Shown here: positions 36,901-44,730 of the stretch, piece after piece
Position numbering within the stretch: position 1 is the first letter of the stretch
Layout of the letters: the number at the start of each line of letters is the position of its first letter
Assembly: GCA_964655355.1 (NCBI GenBank)
Contig: CAZZMD010000006.1
Coordinates: 1 to 64,000, forward strand
Length of the DNA stretch: 64,000 nt
Reading direction: 5' to 3'
Source: CALGDE01 sp964655355
GTDB taxonomy: Bacteria; Cyanobacteriota; Cyanobacteriia; CACIAM-69d
Position numbers and translations under genes: made by a program
Notes under the pieces: generated by a model
Databases searched by the model: none
The model's input: the letters and a program-made list of their open reading frames with translations, nothing else
Told to the model about the DNA's origin: nothing

Positions 36901-37282
36901 GATCGGCACCCTGTTCGGCTTCTTTATCCTCGATCTATCCCTCTCCTTCCCCGCAATCATCGGCATCATCGCCCTCATCGGCATTGTGGTGAACGATGCG
37001 ATCGTCATGGTGGACACCATGAACGAACGGCGGCGGCAGGGGTTGGATGTGCGCCATGCGGCAGCGATCGGGGCCAGCGCCAGATTACGCCCCATTCTGA
37101 CCACCTCCATCACCACCATTGTGGGTTTATTGCCGCTAGCCTTCAGCGATGAACAGTGGTTCCCCCTCTGTATGGCGATTATTTTCGGACTAATGTCCGC
37201 CACAATCATTGCCCTGTTTGTGATCCCCGGTTTGTATCTACAACTCACCCGCGATCGCTCGCCCCAAACAGAGGAAGGCTAA
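33914..37282 (+). CDS. RND efflux transporter permease
   Basis: An 1122-residue inner-membrane RND pump (AcrB/MdtB/MexF-like) that exchanges protons for substrate export. About 65 polar, Gln/Ser-rich residues precede the first span. The two halves each carry a large periplasmic domain and the 12 spans are discernible. In span 4 the motif is LLVDVFILMLEG: D472 and E479 keep the spacing of the proton-relay Asp and Glu of the family, but the second Asp of the AcrB DD pair is Val. In span 10 the equivalent block is VVNDAIVMVDTMN. This resembles less-studied cyanobacterial pumps, and substrate cannot be told from sequence. It overlaps the adaptor gene; no outer-membrane TolC-like gene is adjacent. 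Confidence 0.88.
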   Translation: MKTDDQGLQDQESQNQDHQTQDRRSPQPNPSSESDPLSEQNGHSPPSSENGGNGSHESAEPAPGWMTFFFTQQVFAILLCFLLSMGGIMGYFTMVKEGEPDINIARATISTTWGGTDAETIENQVTDKLEEEIKSLQGLDDFTSATFNSFSIINVAFKAEAPVAESIQQLRSKVDNADSELPPESSGREEAEFEQVSQQDAPVLSLALTGEGLDTALFSKAAEDIQEELESVPNVREVNLAGDREEVVHVQMIPSRLTSLGISATQVADAIRGGNSDRSWDLVRDDDIGAQVRLYGRFRTLEDLRSLPVARLTDSRVVRLREVAEVFQGLEREEQRAFLSWQGEPFSPTINLDVVRVAGSDTLQVISDVLVRMEELTEDPQVWPFGMGYEVLTSNADTINDELTNLGSNVLQASLCVFAVLFVALTWREALVAGLAIPLTFAGAIFVLWMMGYTLNTMVMVGMILALGLLVDVFILMLEGIHDGMFVEGLAFNAAAIKTVRTYAVPAFAGQLTTILAMAPLMAIAGTLGKFIRLIPISAITCLVMSYALALLVVIPLSRVVMGEKHEGEDTKTWIDKLTEVASESFAEWSLRYTVPNRWVARLWTLGALGLFACAIVLAGQLSGSLFPDADGRKLSINVELPPAATLERSQEVADRLGEIVRNYQDPGGDKVFESVVKLVGQRSSLVASSELKPGNGDYFVGLSAIFVPLEERDQVSYQYIPALREAMEQEVVKDYPGAVLAVQYERSGGSEDPIQVEIYGGDLLQLREISSQVQQALREIPGTMDVRDDLGNLRNDYKLVPKREALDFYGITQDDLGSQGRYLMIDNDVGDYPIGSGEEDLEIRLSTRWPSQEGAIGGPSRLDEFATIRFITPEGEVLPSAALVEPVEGAVPLSITHRDTERSVTVLAKVIPGQDYFDSEILAELQPKLDELQTKNWPVGYRYRFGGDADTSSETFGSAGQMLVVAIFLVFAVLVLQFSSYTQPLIIMLTIPFALIGTLFGFFILDLSLSFPAIIGIIALIGIVVNDAIVMVDTMNERRRQGLDVRHAAAIGASARLRPILTTSITTIVGLLPLAFSDEQWFPLCMAIIFGLMSATIIALFVIPGLYLQLTRDRSPQTEEG

Positions 37283-37645
37283 GCATTAAACCGTTTCAAA
37301 CAATCTAAAAACAATCCAAAACACAGGCAATATTTGCTTAGAGAGCCCTTTACAAAAATCCTTAATTCGACAAGGACTTTCAGAAAATAAAAACTCCGTA
37401 AAATTTGCCAGAAGTTTCCACCACAGAAAAATTAATTATGTAACCTGTAGATGGATCGTCCACAGCACAAGGTTCTTTTTGAACATCACATCTTCAGTGT
37501 GCTGAAGTTTGCTGATTTGACATGGTTTGACAGCGGGGCGATCGCCATCAATTTTGTGTTTTTTAAGTCAATCAGGTCCACTCCCTAGCACTATTTCCCC
37601 TTGGACCAGTATTCGGGAACAAGCATTCGGTAGGAGACAGATTTT
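37283..37645. other. Intergenic leader upstream of phosphoketolase, AT-rich with hairpins
   Basis: About 360 bases, clearly more A/T-rich than the genes on either side. Two small inverted repeats are visible: GTTC-TTTTT-GAAC near 37472-37484 and CTTCAG-TGTG-CTGAAG at 37492-37507. No gene is present. They may form a structured leader for the xfp transcript; the first has a T-rich loop, not a T-tail, so it is not a terminator. Confidence 0.4.
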
Positions 37646-40060
37646 ATGGTTGCTTCGCTTTCAAAATCCCTTAACACCCAAGCCCTCACCCCCCAAGAAG
37701 TTGAGCGCATTGATGCCTATTGGCGGGCTTGCAATTACCTGGCAGTGGGCATGATTTACCTGCGGGAAAACCCCCTCCTGCGGGAGCCCCTCCAGGCGAA
37801 ACATATCAAGCATCGTCTGCTGGGGCACTGGGGATCCTCCCCCGCCCTGAGTTTCACTTATCTTCACTGCAACCGGCTGATCAAAAAATACGACCTGGAT
37901 ATGGTCTTTATGGCCGGTCCTGGTCACGGTGCACCGGGGGTTTTGGGTCCGGTCTATCTGGAAGGAAGCTATTCGGAAATCTATCCCGATAAGAGTGAAG
38001 ATTTCGAAGGGATGCAGCGCTTTTTTAAGCAGTTTTCTTTCCCTGGTTTTATCGGTAGCCACGTCACCCCGGAAACCCCCGGTTCCATCCATGAAGGCGG
38101 AGAATTGGGCTACAGCATCTCCCATGCCTATGGGGCAGTGCTGGACAATCCCGATTTGATTGTTCCCTGTGTGGTCGGCGATGGCGAAGCGGAAACCGGT
38201 CCGTTGGCCACCGCTTGGCACTCCAATAAATTTATCAATCCGGCGCGGGATGGGGCTGTTCTACCGATTCTGAATCTGAACGGATACAAGATCGCCAACC
38301 CGACCATTTTGGCGCGCATTTCCCATGAGGAATTGGAGTCCTTATTTAAGGGCTATGGCTATACGCCCTACTTCGTCGAGGGGCGCGATCCCGCTGAGAT
38401 GCACCAGAAAATGGCGACGGTGATGGAGGAGTGCATCCTGACCATCCATGACATCCAGCGTCGGGCACGGGAAGGGGGCAAAATTGAGCGTCCCCGGTGG
38501 CCGATGATTGTGTTGCGCACGCCCAAGGGGTGGACCGGTCCCCAGGAAGTGGACGGCAAGAAGGTCGAAGATTTCTGGCGATCGCACCAGGTTCCCATGG
38601 GGGGGATGCACAGCAATCCCGAGCATGTGGCGCTTCTGGAACAGTGGATGCGCGGCTACAAACCCGAGGAGTTATTCGATGAGAATGGGGCGTTGATCCC
38701 GGAATTGAAGGAACTCGCTCCCACGGGCGATCGCCGGATGGGCTCCAATCCCCATGCCAATGGCGGTCTGCTGCGGAAGGCGTTGAAGTTGCCCGACTTC
38801 CACGATATTGCGGTGGACATTGGCGATCAGCGGGGCACCGTTGAGTTTGAAAACACCAAAGCGCTGGGATTATTCTTGCGGGAAATTATGCGGAATAACA
38901 CCGACAATTTCCGCCTGATGGGTCCCGATGAAACGGCGTCTAACCGTCTGCAGGACGTGTATGACGTCACCAAGAAAGTGTGGATGGCGGACCTGTATCC
39001 CGAGGATGAGGATGGGGGGCAGCTTGCCCGCGACGGTCGGGTGATGGAAATGCTCAGTGAGCATACGTTGCAGGGTTGGCTGGAGACCTATTTGCTCACC
39101 GGTCGCCATGGGCTGTTCCACACCTATGAAGCCTTCGCCCACGTGGTGGATTCTATGTTTAACCAGCATGCGAAATGGCTGGACATTTGCAAGCATCATG
39201 TGCCCTGGCGGCGTCCCGTGTCGTCGTTGAATATTCTGTTGTCGTCGCTGGTATGGCGGCAGGACCATAACGGCTTTAGCCACCAGGATCCCGGCTATGT
39301 GGATCTGGTAACAAACAAAAATCCCGATGTGGTTCGGCTCTATTTCCCCCCCGATGCCAACTGCCTACTGTCGGTGGCAGACCACTGTTTCCGCAGCACC
39401 GATTACGTCAATGTGATTGTGTCGGATAAGCAAAAGCACCTGCAATATCTGTCCATGGATGAGGCGGTGACCCACTGCACCAAGGGCATTGGGATTTGGG
39501 ATTGGGCCAGCAATGATGAGGTGGGCAACCTGGGTGGACCAGACGTGATTATGGCCTGCTGTGGCGATATTCCGACGATGGAATCTTTGGCGGCAACGGC
39601 CATCCTGCGGGAAGCCATTCCTGACTTAAAAGTGCGCTTTGTGAATGTGGTTGACCTATTCCGGCTGGTGTCCGAAGGGGAGCATCCCCACGGGTTATCG
39701 GATCGGGATTTTGATTCGTTGTTCACCAAGGACAAGCCGGTGATTTTCAACTTCCATGGCTATCCTTGGCTGATTCACAAGTTGATTTATCGCCGGTCGA
39801 ATCAGGATCGGGTTCATGTGCGCGGCTACAAGGAGCAGGGCAATATTAATACCCCCTTGGAGCTGGCCATTAACAATCAAATCGATCGCTTTAACTTGGT
39901 GATTGACGTGATTGATCGGGTGCCCCACCTGCAGTCCAGCGCTGGGCATCTGAAGGAGCGGATGAAGAACAAGATCATCGAGTCCTTGGCCTATGCCCAT
40001 GAGCATGGCAAGGACCAGGATGAGGTTGTTCAGTGGACCTGGCCGTTTCCCACCCACTAG
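37646..40060 (+). CDS. xfp: Phosphoketolase
   Basis: A thiamine-diphosphate enzyme of 804 residues that splits xylulose 5-phosphate and/or fructose 6-phosphate with phosphate to acetyl phosphate plus an aldose phosphate. The N-terminal half has GHWGSSPALSFTYLH, the AGPGHGAPG loop, ETPGSIHEGGELGYS and the ThDP site VVGDGEAETGPLATAWHSNKF. The C-terminal part has SSLVWRQDHNGFSHQDPG and YFPPDANCLLSV. The ATG at 37646 has GGAG 9 nt upstream. It is followed on the same strand by a phosphatase (26 nt) and acetate kinase, a coherent acetyl-phosphate to acetate route. Confidence 0.96.
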   Translation: MVASLSKSLNTQALTPQEVERIDAYWRACNYLAVGMIYLRENPLLREPLQAKHIKHRLLGHWGSSPALSFTYLHCNRLIKKYDLDMVFMAGPGHGAPGVLGPVYLEGSYSEIYPDKSEDFEGMQRFFKQFSFPGFIGSHVTPETPGSIHEGGELGYSISHAYGAVLDNPDLIVPCVVGDGEAETGPLATAWHSNKFINPARDGAVLPILNLNGYKIANPTILARISHEELESLFKGYGYTPYFVEGRDPAEMHQKMATVMEECILTIHDIQRRAREGGKIERPRWPMIVLRTPKGWTGPQEVDGKKVEDFWRSHQVPMGGMHSNPEHVALLEQWMRGYKPEELFDENGALIPELKELAPTGDRRMGSNPHANGGLLRKALKLPDFHDIAVDIGDQRGTVEFENTKALGLFLREIMRNNTDNFRLMGPDETASNRLQDVYDVTKKVWMADLYPEDEDGGQLARDGRVMEMLSEHTLQGWLETYLLTGRHGLFHTYEAFAHVVDSMFNQHAKWLDICKHHVPWRRPVSSLNILLSSLVWRQDHNGFSHQDPGYVDLVTNKNPDVVRLYFPPDANCLLSVADHCFRSTDYVNVIVSDKQKHLQYLSMDEAVTHCTKGIGIWDWASNDEVGNLGGPDVIMACCGDIPTMESLAATAILREAIPDLKVRFVNVVDLFRLVSEGEHPHGLSDRDFDSLFTKDKPVIFNFHGYPWLIHKLIYRRSNQDRVHVRGYKEQGNINTPLELAINNQIDRFNLVIDVIDRVPHLQSSAGHLKERMKNKIIESLAYAHEHGKDQDEVVQWTWPFPTH

Positions 40061-40086
40061 CCCCTAATCCTAGACGCTGATCCTTT

Positions 40087-40722
40087 ATGACCTTAACGCT
40101 CTATTTCCTGCGCCATGGGGAAACCACCTACAGCCAAGCAGGCGGCTACTGTGGCGCACTCGATCCGGAGCTGACCCCCATGGGAGTGGCGATGGCCCAG
40201 GCCTTTGCCGATCGCCATCACGCCCTCCCCTGGTCTGCCATTGTGTGTAGCCCCCTGCGCCGGGCGATCGCCACCGCCAAACCCATCGCCGAAGCCACCG
40301 CGATCGCCCCGATTATTCGGGACGGATTAGCGGAAATTCGGTTTGGGGACTGGGAAGGGCGATCGGCGGAGGCGGTGCGGGCGGAGGACCGGGATGCCCA
40401 TGATCGATGGGTCGCGGAACCGGCTTGGAATCCCCCCACCGGCGGGGAAACGGCGGTACAAGTGGCGGATCGGGCCATGACGGTAGTGACGGAAATCCAG
40501 CAGACCTATACGGGCAATGTGTTGGTGGTGTCTCACAAGGCCACGATTCGGATTTTGCTGTGTAGTTTGCTGGGCATAGATCTGGGGCGATATCGCGATC
40601 GCCTGGATGTGCCGGTGGCGTCCGTCAGCGTAGTGACCTTCGGGCGCTATGGTCCCATGCTGCTGCGCTCCAGCGATCGCAATCATTTGCCGGCGGAGTT
40701 ACGCGATCGCAAGGGGACTTAG
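40087..40722 (+). CDS. Histidine phosphatase (phosphoglycerate mutase-like) family protein
   Basis: A 211-residue histidine phosphatase. The catalytic LRHGET motif is at residues 8-13, a second active-site Arg block is CSPLRRAIATAKP, a catalytic Glu lies in LAEIRFGDWEGRSAE, and the second catalytic His is in LVVSHKATIRILLC. It is more like the cobalamin-phosphatase/SixA-type broad phosphatases than a cofactor-dependent glycolytic mutase. Its place between xfp and ackA, with gaps of 26 and 12 nt, suggests it acts on a sugar phosphate or regulatory metabolite of that pathway; the substrate is not known. Confidence 0.86.
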   Translation: MTLTLYFLRHGETTYSQAGGYCGALDPELTPMGVAMAQAFADRHHALPWSAIVCSPLRRAIATAKPIAEATAIAPIIRDGLAEIRFGDWEGRSAEAVRAEDRDAHDRWVAEPAWNPPTGGETAVQVADRAMTVVTEIQQTYTGNVLVVSHKATIRILLCSLLGIDLGRYRDRLDVPVASVSVVTFGRYGPMLLRSSDRNHLPAELRDRKGT

Positions 40723-40734
40723 GGGGACTTAGCC

Positions 40735-41952
40735 ATGACGATTTTGGTAGTCAATGCGGGATCCAGCAGCCATAAGTTAGCCCTGTATGCCATGGCGGAG
40801 GAACAGGTCGAGACGCCGCCCTCCCCCCAATGGCACGCCCAAATTGATTGGTATCCCGACAAAGGGGAGGCGGTGCTCGCGGTTCATACCTCGGCGGAAT
40901 CGCTGGAGGAAACCCTCACCGCCAACCCCACCCCCGCCCAGGGGCTGGCTCGGGTATTGCAAACCCTATGGGACGGACCCACGGCGGTGATTCCGGATAA
41001 AACCGCCATTGATGGGGTGGGCCATCGGGTGGTTCACGGCGGGGATAAATATCAGTCCGGCGTGGTGGTCACGGACGCGGTGAAGGGGGCGATCGCCGAC
41101 CTGATTCCCCTAGCCCCTCTCCACAATCCCGCCAATCTAAAAGGTATTGAATTTATGGAGACGCTGCTGGGGGACGTGCCCCAGGTGGCCGTCTTCGATA
41201 CGGCGTTTCACCAGACGTTGCCAGAAGTAGCGGCAACCTATCCCGGTCCTTACGAGTGGACAAAAAAAGGGATCCGGCGTTATGGATTTCACGGCATCAG
41301 CCATCAATTTTGTAGCCAGCGAGCGGCACAGATTTTAGGGAAGGATCTAGCGGACCTACGCACGGTGGTCTGTCATTTGGGCAATGGAGCCTCCCTAACC
41401 GCAGTCAAAGGCGGGCGCAGCATCGATACCACCATGGGATTTACGCCCCTGGATGGGGTGATGATGGGGACCCGATGCGGGGCGGTGGATCCTGGAATTT
41501 TGATTCACCTGATGAAGCAGGGCGATCACCCGGAACAACTGGATCACCTGCTTAACAAGGAATCGGGACTTAAGGGACTATCGGGCGTCTCCCATGATTT
41601 ACGGGACGTGCAAGGGGCGATCGCCCAGGGCAATGCCCAAGCTAAGCTCGCCCTGGAGGTCTATGTCCATCGCCTTAAATCCTGCCTTGGGTCCATGATC
41701 ATGTCCCTGGGGGGATTGGATTGTTTGGTCTTTACCGCCGGATTGGGCGAACACTCATCGGAATTGCGATCGCGGGTATGTCAGGGCTTGGAGTTTTTGG
41801 GCGTTGAACTGGACGCAGCGAAAAACGAGCGATCGCCCAAGGACCAAGACATTGCGGCGGCATCTTCAGCGGTGCGAGTGTTAGTGATCCAAACCCAAGA
41901 AGACTGGGCGATCGCCCAGGAAACCCAGCGCTGTCTCGCCGCTGGATCGTAA
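40735..41952 (+). CDS. ackA: Acetate kinase
   Basis: AckA, 405 residues, an ASKHA-fold kinase that makes ATP and acetate from acetyl phosphate. The family blocks are all here: VVNAGSSSHKLALY, VGHRVVHGG, PLAPLHNPANLKGI, FDTAFHQTLP, RRYGFHGISH, HLGNGASLTAVKGGRSIDT, GFTPLDGVMMGTRCGAVDPG and VFTAGLGEHS. Last gene of the xfp-phosphatase-ackA set, 12 nt after the phosphatase. Together they can turn Calvin-cycle sugar phosphates into acetate with ATP yield in the dark or bypass glycolysis. Confidence 0.96.
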   Translation: MTILVVNAGSSSHKLALYAMAEEQVETPPSPQWHAQIDWYPDKGEAVLAVHTSAESLEETLTANPTPAQGLARVLQTLWDGPTAVIPDKTAIDGVGHRVVHGGDKYQSGVVVTDAVKGAIADLIPLAPLHNPANLKGIEFMETLLGDVPQVAVFDTAFHQTLPEVAATYPGPYEWTKKGIRRYGFHGISHQFCSQRAAQILGKDLADLRTVVCHLGNGASLTAVKGGRSIDTTMGFTPLDGVMMGTRCGAVDPGILIHLMKQGDHPEQLDHLLNKESGLKGLSGVSHDLRDVQGAIAQGNAQAKLALEVYVHRLKSCLGSMIMSLGGLDCLVFTAGLGEHSSELRSRVCQGLEFLGVELDAAKNERSPKDQDIAAASSAVRVLVIQTQEDWAIAQETQRCLAAGS

Positions 41953-42225
41953 ATTAGGGCTGGATTATAGAATGCTCGCTGGCCAATAAAATCCGTTAAT
42001 CATAAAGGCCGCCGATTTGAATGATGAATAATTATTAGAAATCTTTCGAGACCGTCACGTAAAATGGATTTACAAAGGTTGTTACCTGGTTGGCCCGTTC
42101 ATGCCTTCCAAGCCCCTGCTCCCCGTGATGTCCCGAGCTTGTGCCCGGCGCTTAACGCCTGAGCTTGGCGTTACGGTCTCTCTGGGCACGACCATGAACA
42201 CCGATAGACGTTTAGGATTTTTCCC
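41953..42225 (+). promoter_or_regulatory. Leader of the GxRPV-repeat gene with nested hairpin
   Basis: A 270-nt region with a notable inverted structure close to the gene. Outer arms GTGCCC (42141-42146) and GGGCAC (42184-42189) enclose an inner 7-bp stem TAACGCC (42153-42159) / GGCGTTA (42167-42173) with a 7-nt loop. There is no T-tail, so this is not an intrinsic terminator. The ribosome site of the repeat gene is AGGA 8 nt before its ATG, downstream of the hairpin. A leader RNA with regulatory function is inferred from structure only. Confidence 0.4.
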
Positions 42226-42229
42226 ATGA
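42101..42229 (+). CDS. Possible upstream open reading frame overlapping the repeat gene
   Basis: A 42-codon frame from ATG 42101 to TGA 42227-42229. Its stop overlaps the start codon of the next gene in the arrangement ATGA, the geometry of translational coupling. It spans the whole nested hairpin at 42141-42189. There is no strong ribosome site before the ATG, and internal starts at 42125 (GTG) and 42128 (ATG) exist. The peptide is basic at its centre and unlike any family known to me. It could be a leader peptide or chance. Confidence 0.25.
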   Translation: MPSKPLLPVMSRACARRLTPELGVTVSLGTTMNTDRRLGFFP

Positions 42230-42669
42230 GCAGCCAAAACACGACGGAAAACAACAACACCAGCAGCGATCGCGAAGTACGCATCGAGAAGAAGGCTGAG
42301 TCCAAGATGGAGCGCCGCAGCAACCGCCCCAATCTGCCGGTTCAGGCCCGTCGTCGTCCCCTGGCTCCCAACTTTGGTCAGCGCCCCGTTGGGGAAGACA
42401 CTTTGGACTTGGTCGAAAGCGATCTGCCCGGTAACCGCCCCGTTTCCGCCAGCCCTCTCAAAGTAAGCGGCACCGTCTCTTCCTACGGCACCCGCCCCAT
42501 CGCCTCCAGCGACATGGAAGTGATCAACACCATCACCCTGTCCGGTAGCCGTCCCGTTTCTTCGTCCGAGCTGGCGAAGGCAGACACCAGCTGGTTGCCC
42601 GGCGGCAAGCGCCCCGTTGCCTCCAACGACCTGGGCGAAGAAGCTGCATTGATGGGTTTCTTAGACTAG
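42226..42669 (+). CDS. GxRP[VI]-repeat protein of unknown function
   Basis: A 147-residue, probably soluble and largely disordered protein. After a Asn/Thr/Ser-rich start and a charged stretch (20-33) come two Arg-Pro motifs (NRPNLP at 33-38, RRPLAP at 43-48), then five repeats centred on RP at residues 53, 71, 90, 109 and 129, a period of 18-20. The consensus is G-x-R-P-[VI]-[SAG]-x-x-x-[LM], often followed by an acidic residue. The protein ends with LGEEAALMGFLD. No signal peptide, membrane span or Cys is present. I do not recognise a function; Arg-Pro modules at constant spacing suggest a multivalent binding partner. It has a structured leader and its own terminator, so it is a separate, possibly well expressed gene. 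Confidence 0.8.
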   Translation: MSSQNTTENNNTSSDREVRIEKKAESKMERRSNRPNLPVQARRRPLAPNFGQRPVGEDTLDLVESDLPGNRPVSASPLKVSGTVSSYGTRPIASSDMEVINTITLSGSRPVSSSELAKADTSWLPGGKRPVASNDLGEEAALMGFLD

Positions 42670-42766
42670 GAATCCGATGAAAACTGACGGGTCATAGACC
42701 CAGACCACGGTGAGGAACAATCCTTTCCCCGCCTTGGTCATTCATCTTAATTCCATAACTACGTCA

Positions 42767-42806
42767 GGGATCGGGGCTGCGGCAGATGCAGACCGATCCC
42801 TTTTTT
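42767..42806 (+). terminator. Rho-independent terminator after the repeat gene
   Basis: An 8-bp stem GGGATCGG (42767-42774) / CCGATCCC (42793-42800) followed by six T at 42801-42806, about 100 nt after the stop codon. Confidence 0.85.
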
Positions 42807-42874
42807 CGTGGAGCCGGTTTAAGTCCCCTGCAATGGCTCCATTTATTGGAGTGCAATACCTTGGCGATCGCCCG

Positions 42875-43942
42875 TTAGACTATCTTCCTCCCAGGCGGTC
42901 GTGGCTTCTTGGCAATCGTTCGGTAAGTCACATCGTGATGTCCGCACATCAGACAATCCACCGTTGACTCCAACTCTCCTTCCCGCTCCTCCGTCGCCTC
43001 CCGCAGCACTTTGACCGTTAACTTCAAAGCCTTTTCCTTGCATTTCGGGCAGCTCGTAAACCCCAGGCGACTCTGTTCCAGGGCGCGGAGATGGAACCAT
43101 CGGGGGCCAGCATCGTCCTCCTCCACACTCTCCTCCCCACGACGGGGCAGCGTCGGCAGAGGAGCTGATCGGTTAGCTGATCGGCTATCCATAAACCCAT
43201 CCATCAGCGGCATCGGAGCCGTCGGGGCGGGACAACAGCGATCGCAATGGTAGGCTTCCCACTCCACCGACTTAATCTCAGCCAGCTTGCGCTCCCGAGG
43301 GGTGAGATGGGGCAGCAGCTCGGACAGAGGGAGCGATCGCAAGGGATGGTCGCAAGTGGAACAAAAAAACGGTCCCTCCCGCTTAGCGCCGTGGTGGTAG
43401 GCTGTCCAGGATTGCATTACCCACGTCCGCCAAAACACCCAGGCAAATAACCAGACCAGCAGGATCGGAACGGAAAAGATTAACCATGCGCCGGGGGAAG
43501 GATGCAATAGATTCATCCATTGGACGAGGGCCAGGGGTATAGACGTACCCGCGATCGCCGCCGCCAACTCCAACGTAAACTTAGCCGCGTCGGAAGCAAC
43601 TTGAAACGCTGGATCCCCATCCCGCCGTAGCCGGTCCACCGCATTCTCCAACCCCAAATCGCCATACTTCAGAAAAGACTCTCCCACCGGCGGCAGCATC
43701 GCCCGCTCGACCGGTTGGCGTTGAATATCCCAAGACACCAACGCGATCGCCGTGCCCCCCAGAACCAAAAACCCAACGCCCCCCCAAAACTGCCGCTGTC
43801 GCCATTGCTCGTATAAATCTGCAAGGGCATTAGTCGCATCAACTTCCGTCGGGGATTGGGCCAAAACCGCCAAAGCCGGGATTAGCATGGCCACCATTAC
43901 CCCCAGCACCACACTCCCCAGTCCTCTCGGATGACTTCTCAT
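42875..43942 (-). CDS. Membrane protein with two zinc-ribbon-like cysteine pairs, unknown function
   Basis: A protein of 355 residues if started at the ATG at 43942, which gives a good signal peptide (hydrophobic LGSVVLGVMVAMLIPALAV, cleavage after AVLA). The frame is open to 44128, but the added residues are implausible. Features: a span near residues 48-66 (WGGVGFLVLGGTAIALVSW), a third hydrophobic region with a strong span GAWLIFSVPILLVWLFAWVFW near 155-175, then a soluble tail. The tail holds CSTC...CDRC and, about 80 residues on, CPKC...CLMC, four Cys pairs that could bind two zinc ions. No family recognised; partial similarity to cyanobacterial TPM-domain protein tails is possible. Lone gene, convergent with the repeat gene. 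Confidence 0.6.
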   Translation of the reverse strand: MRSHPRGLGSVVLGVMVAMLIPALAVLAQSPTEVDATNALADLYEQWRQRQFWGGVGFLVLGGTAIALVSWDIQRQPVERAMLPPVGESFLKYGDLGLENAVDRLRRDGDPAFQVASDAAKFTLELAAAIAGTSIPLALVQWMNLLHPSPGAWLIFSVPILLVWLFAWVFWRTWVMQSWTAYHHGAKREGPFFCSTCDHPLRSLPLSELLPHLTPRERKLAEIKSVEWEAYHCDRCCPAPTAPMPLMDGFMDSRSANRSAPLPTLPRRGEESVEEDDAGPRWFHLRALEQSRLGFTSCPKCKEKALKLTVKVLREATEEREGELESTVDCLMCGHHDVTYRTIAKKPRPPGRKIV

Positions 43943-44730
43943 AGAGGCTTTTCCCTTCCCCATCGCCTTTCTAGCGCATTGCCCTTTCCGTTCTAGCTTG
44001 GGTTTTACCCCTAGGGGAGGGCTTAATAAATCAGACCCGGACCAAGACCCAACAATGAAGGCTAGAAAAAAGGCTAGAAAATAAGGGACAGGAAACATAG
44101 ACAACATAATTTGGGCGATCGCCCCCAATCCCCCCTATTTCATCCCCCTATCGATCAAACACAACTTCTTCCTTGTAACACCTGATGCAAACGGTCCAAA
44201 AGCGTCTGTCTCATCCGTACATTTCCAACAGCGCAAATAATTGTCACAGCCACCCACCGCTGCATTCACAACTCTCCAATCCCATCTCCCCCCATAGCGA
44301 CACCAACGATTTAGGGATCGACCAGACTTTTCGGGCAGGGTTTCCTACAATGGAGTTTGGGTAATTCCACGCAAATGACAGCGACCCGCTTTTCCCTGGG
44401 TACATCCCCTCTGGCATCTCACCCTGATTGCCCGCTCTCATCCCCTGACCGACCCTTGCGTCTCCCTCCAACCGCACCCGAGACTAGAACCATCTCGCGA
44501 TCGATCCGTCATTAGTTCTGTCATTAATGAAGAAAAAATAGTGAAGAAACAATGCACTGGATCAGGGCTTGCGTCCCGTTGCACAGCTCCTTTGACGCGA
44601 GCGATCGCCCCACCCCTCCCCCAATGAGATAGAGAGACATCGGCAAAACCCGCCAGCCTCCTACCCGTTCCCCCTCGTCATTTAGCATCTCACCCCCAAC
44701 AGCTCCGACTTCAAACTTCCCTCCCCGTCC
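43943..44730. other. Intergenic region between divergent zinc-ribbon and PilB-like genes
   Basis: About 790 bases. The first part may be translated if the zinc-ribbon protein starts further upstream. The remainder has no open frame with coding character, no RNA and no terminator. A TACAAT box at 44345-44350 could belong to a plus-strand promoter, but a matching -35 box was not found. Confidence 0.35.

Noticed and set aside
42141..42189. Nested hairpin as a transcription terminator of ackA
   Set aside because: No T-run follows, and it is about 190 nt after ackA but only 37 nt before the next gene, so a leader structure is more likely.
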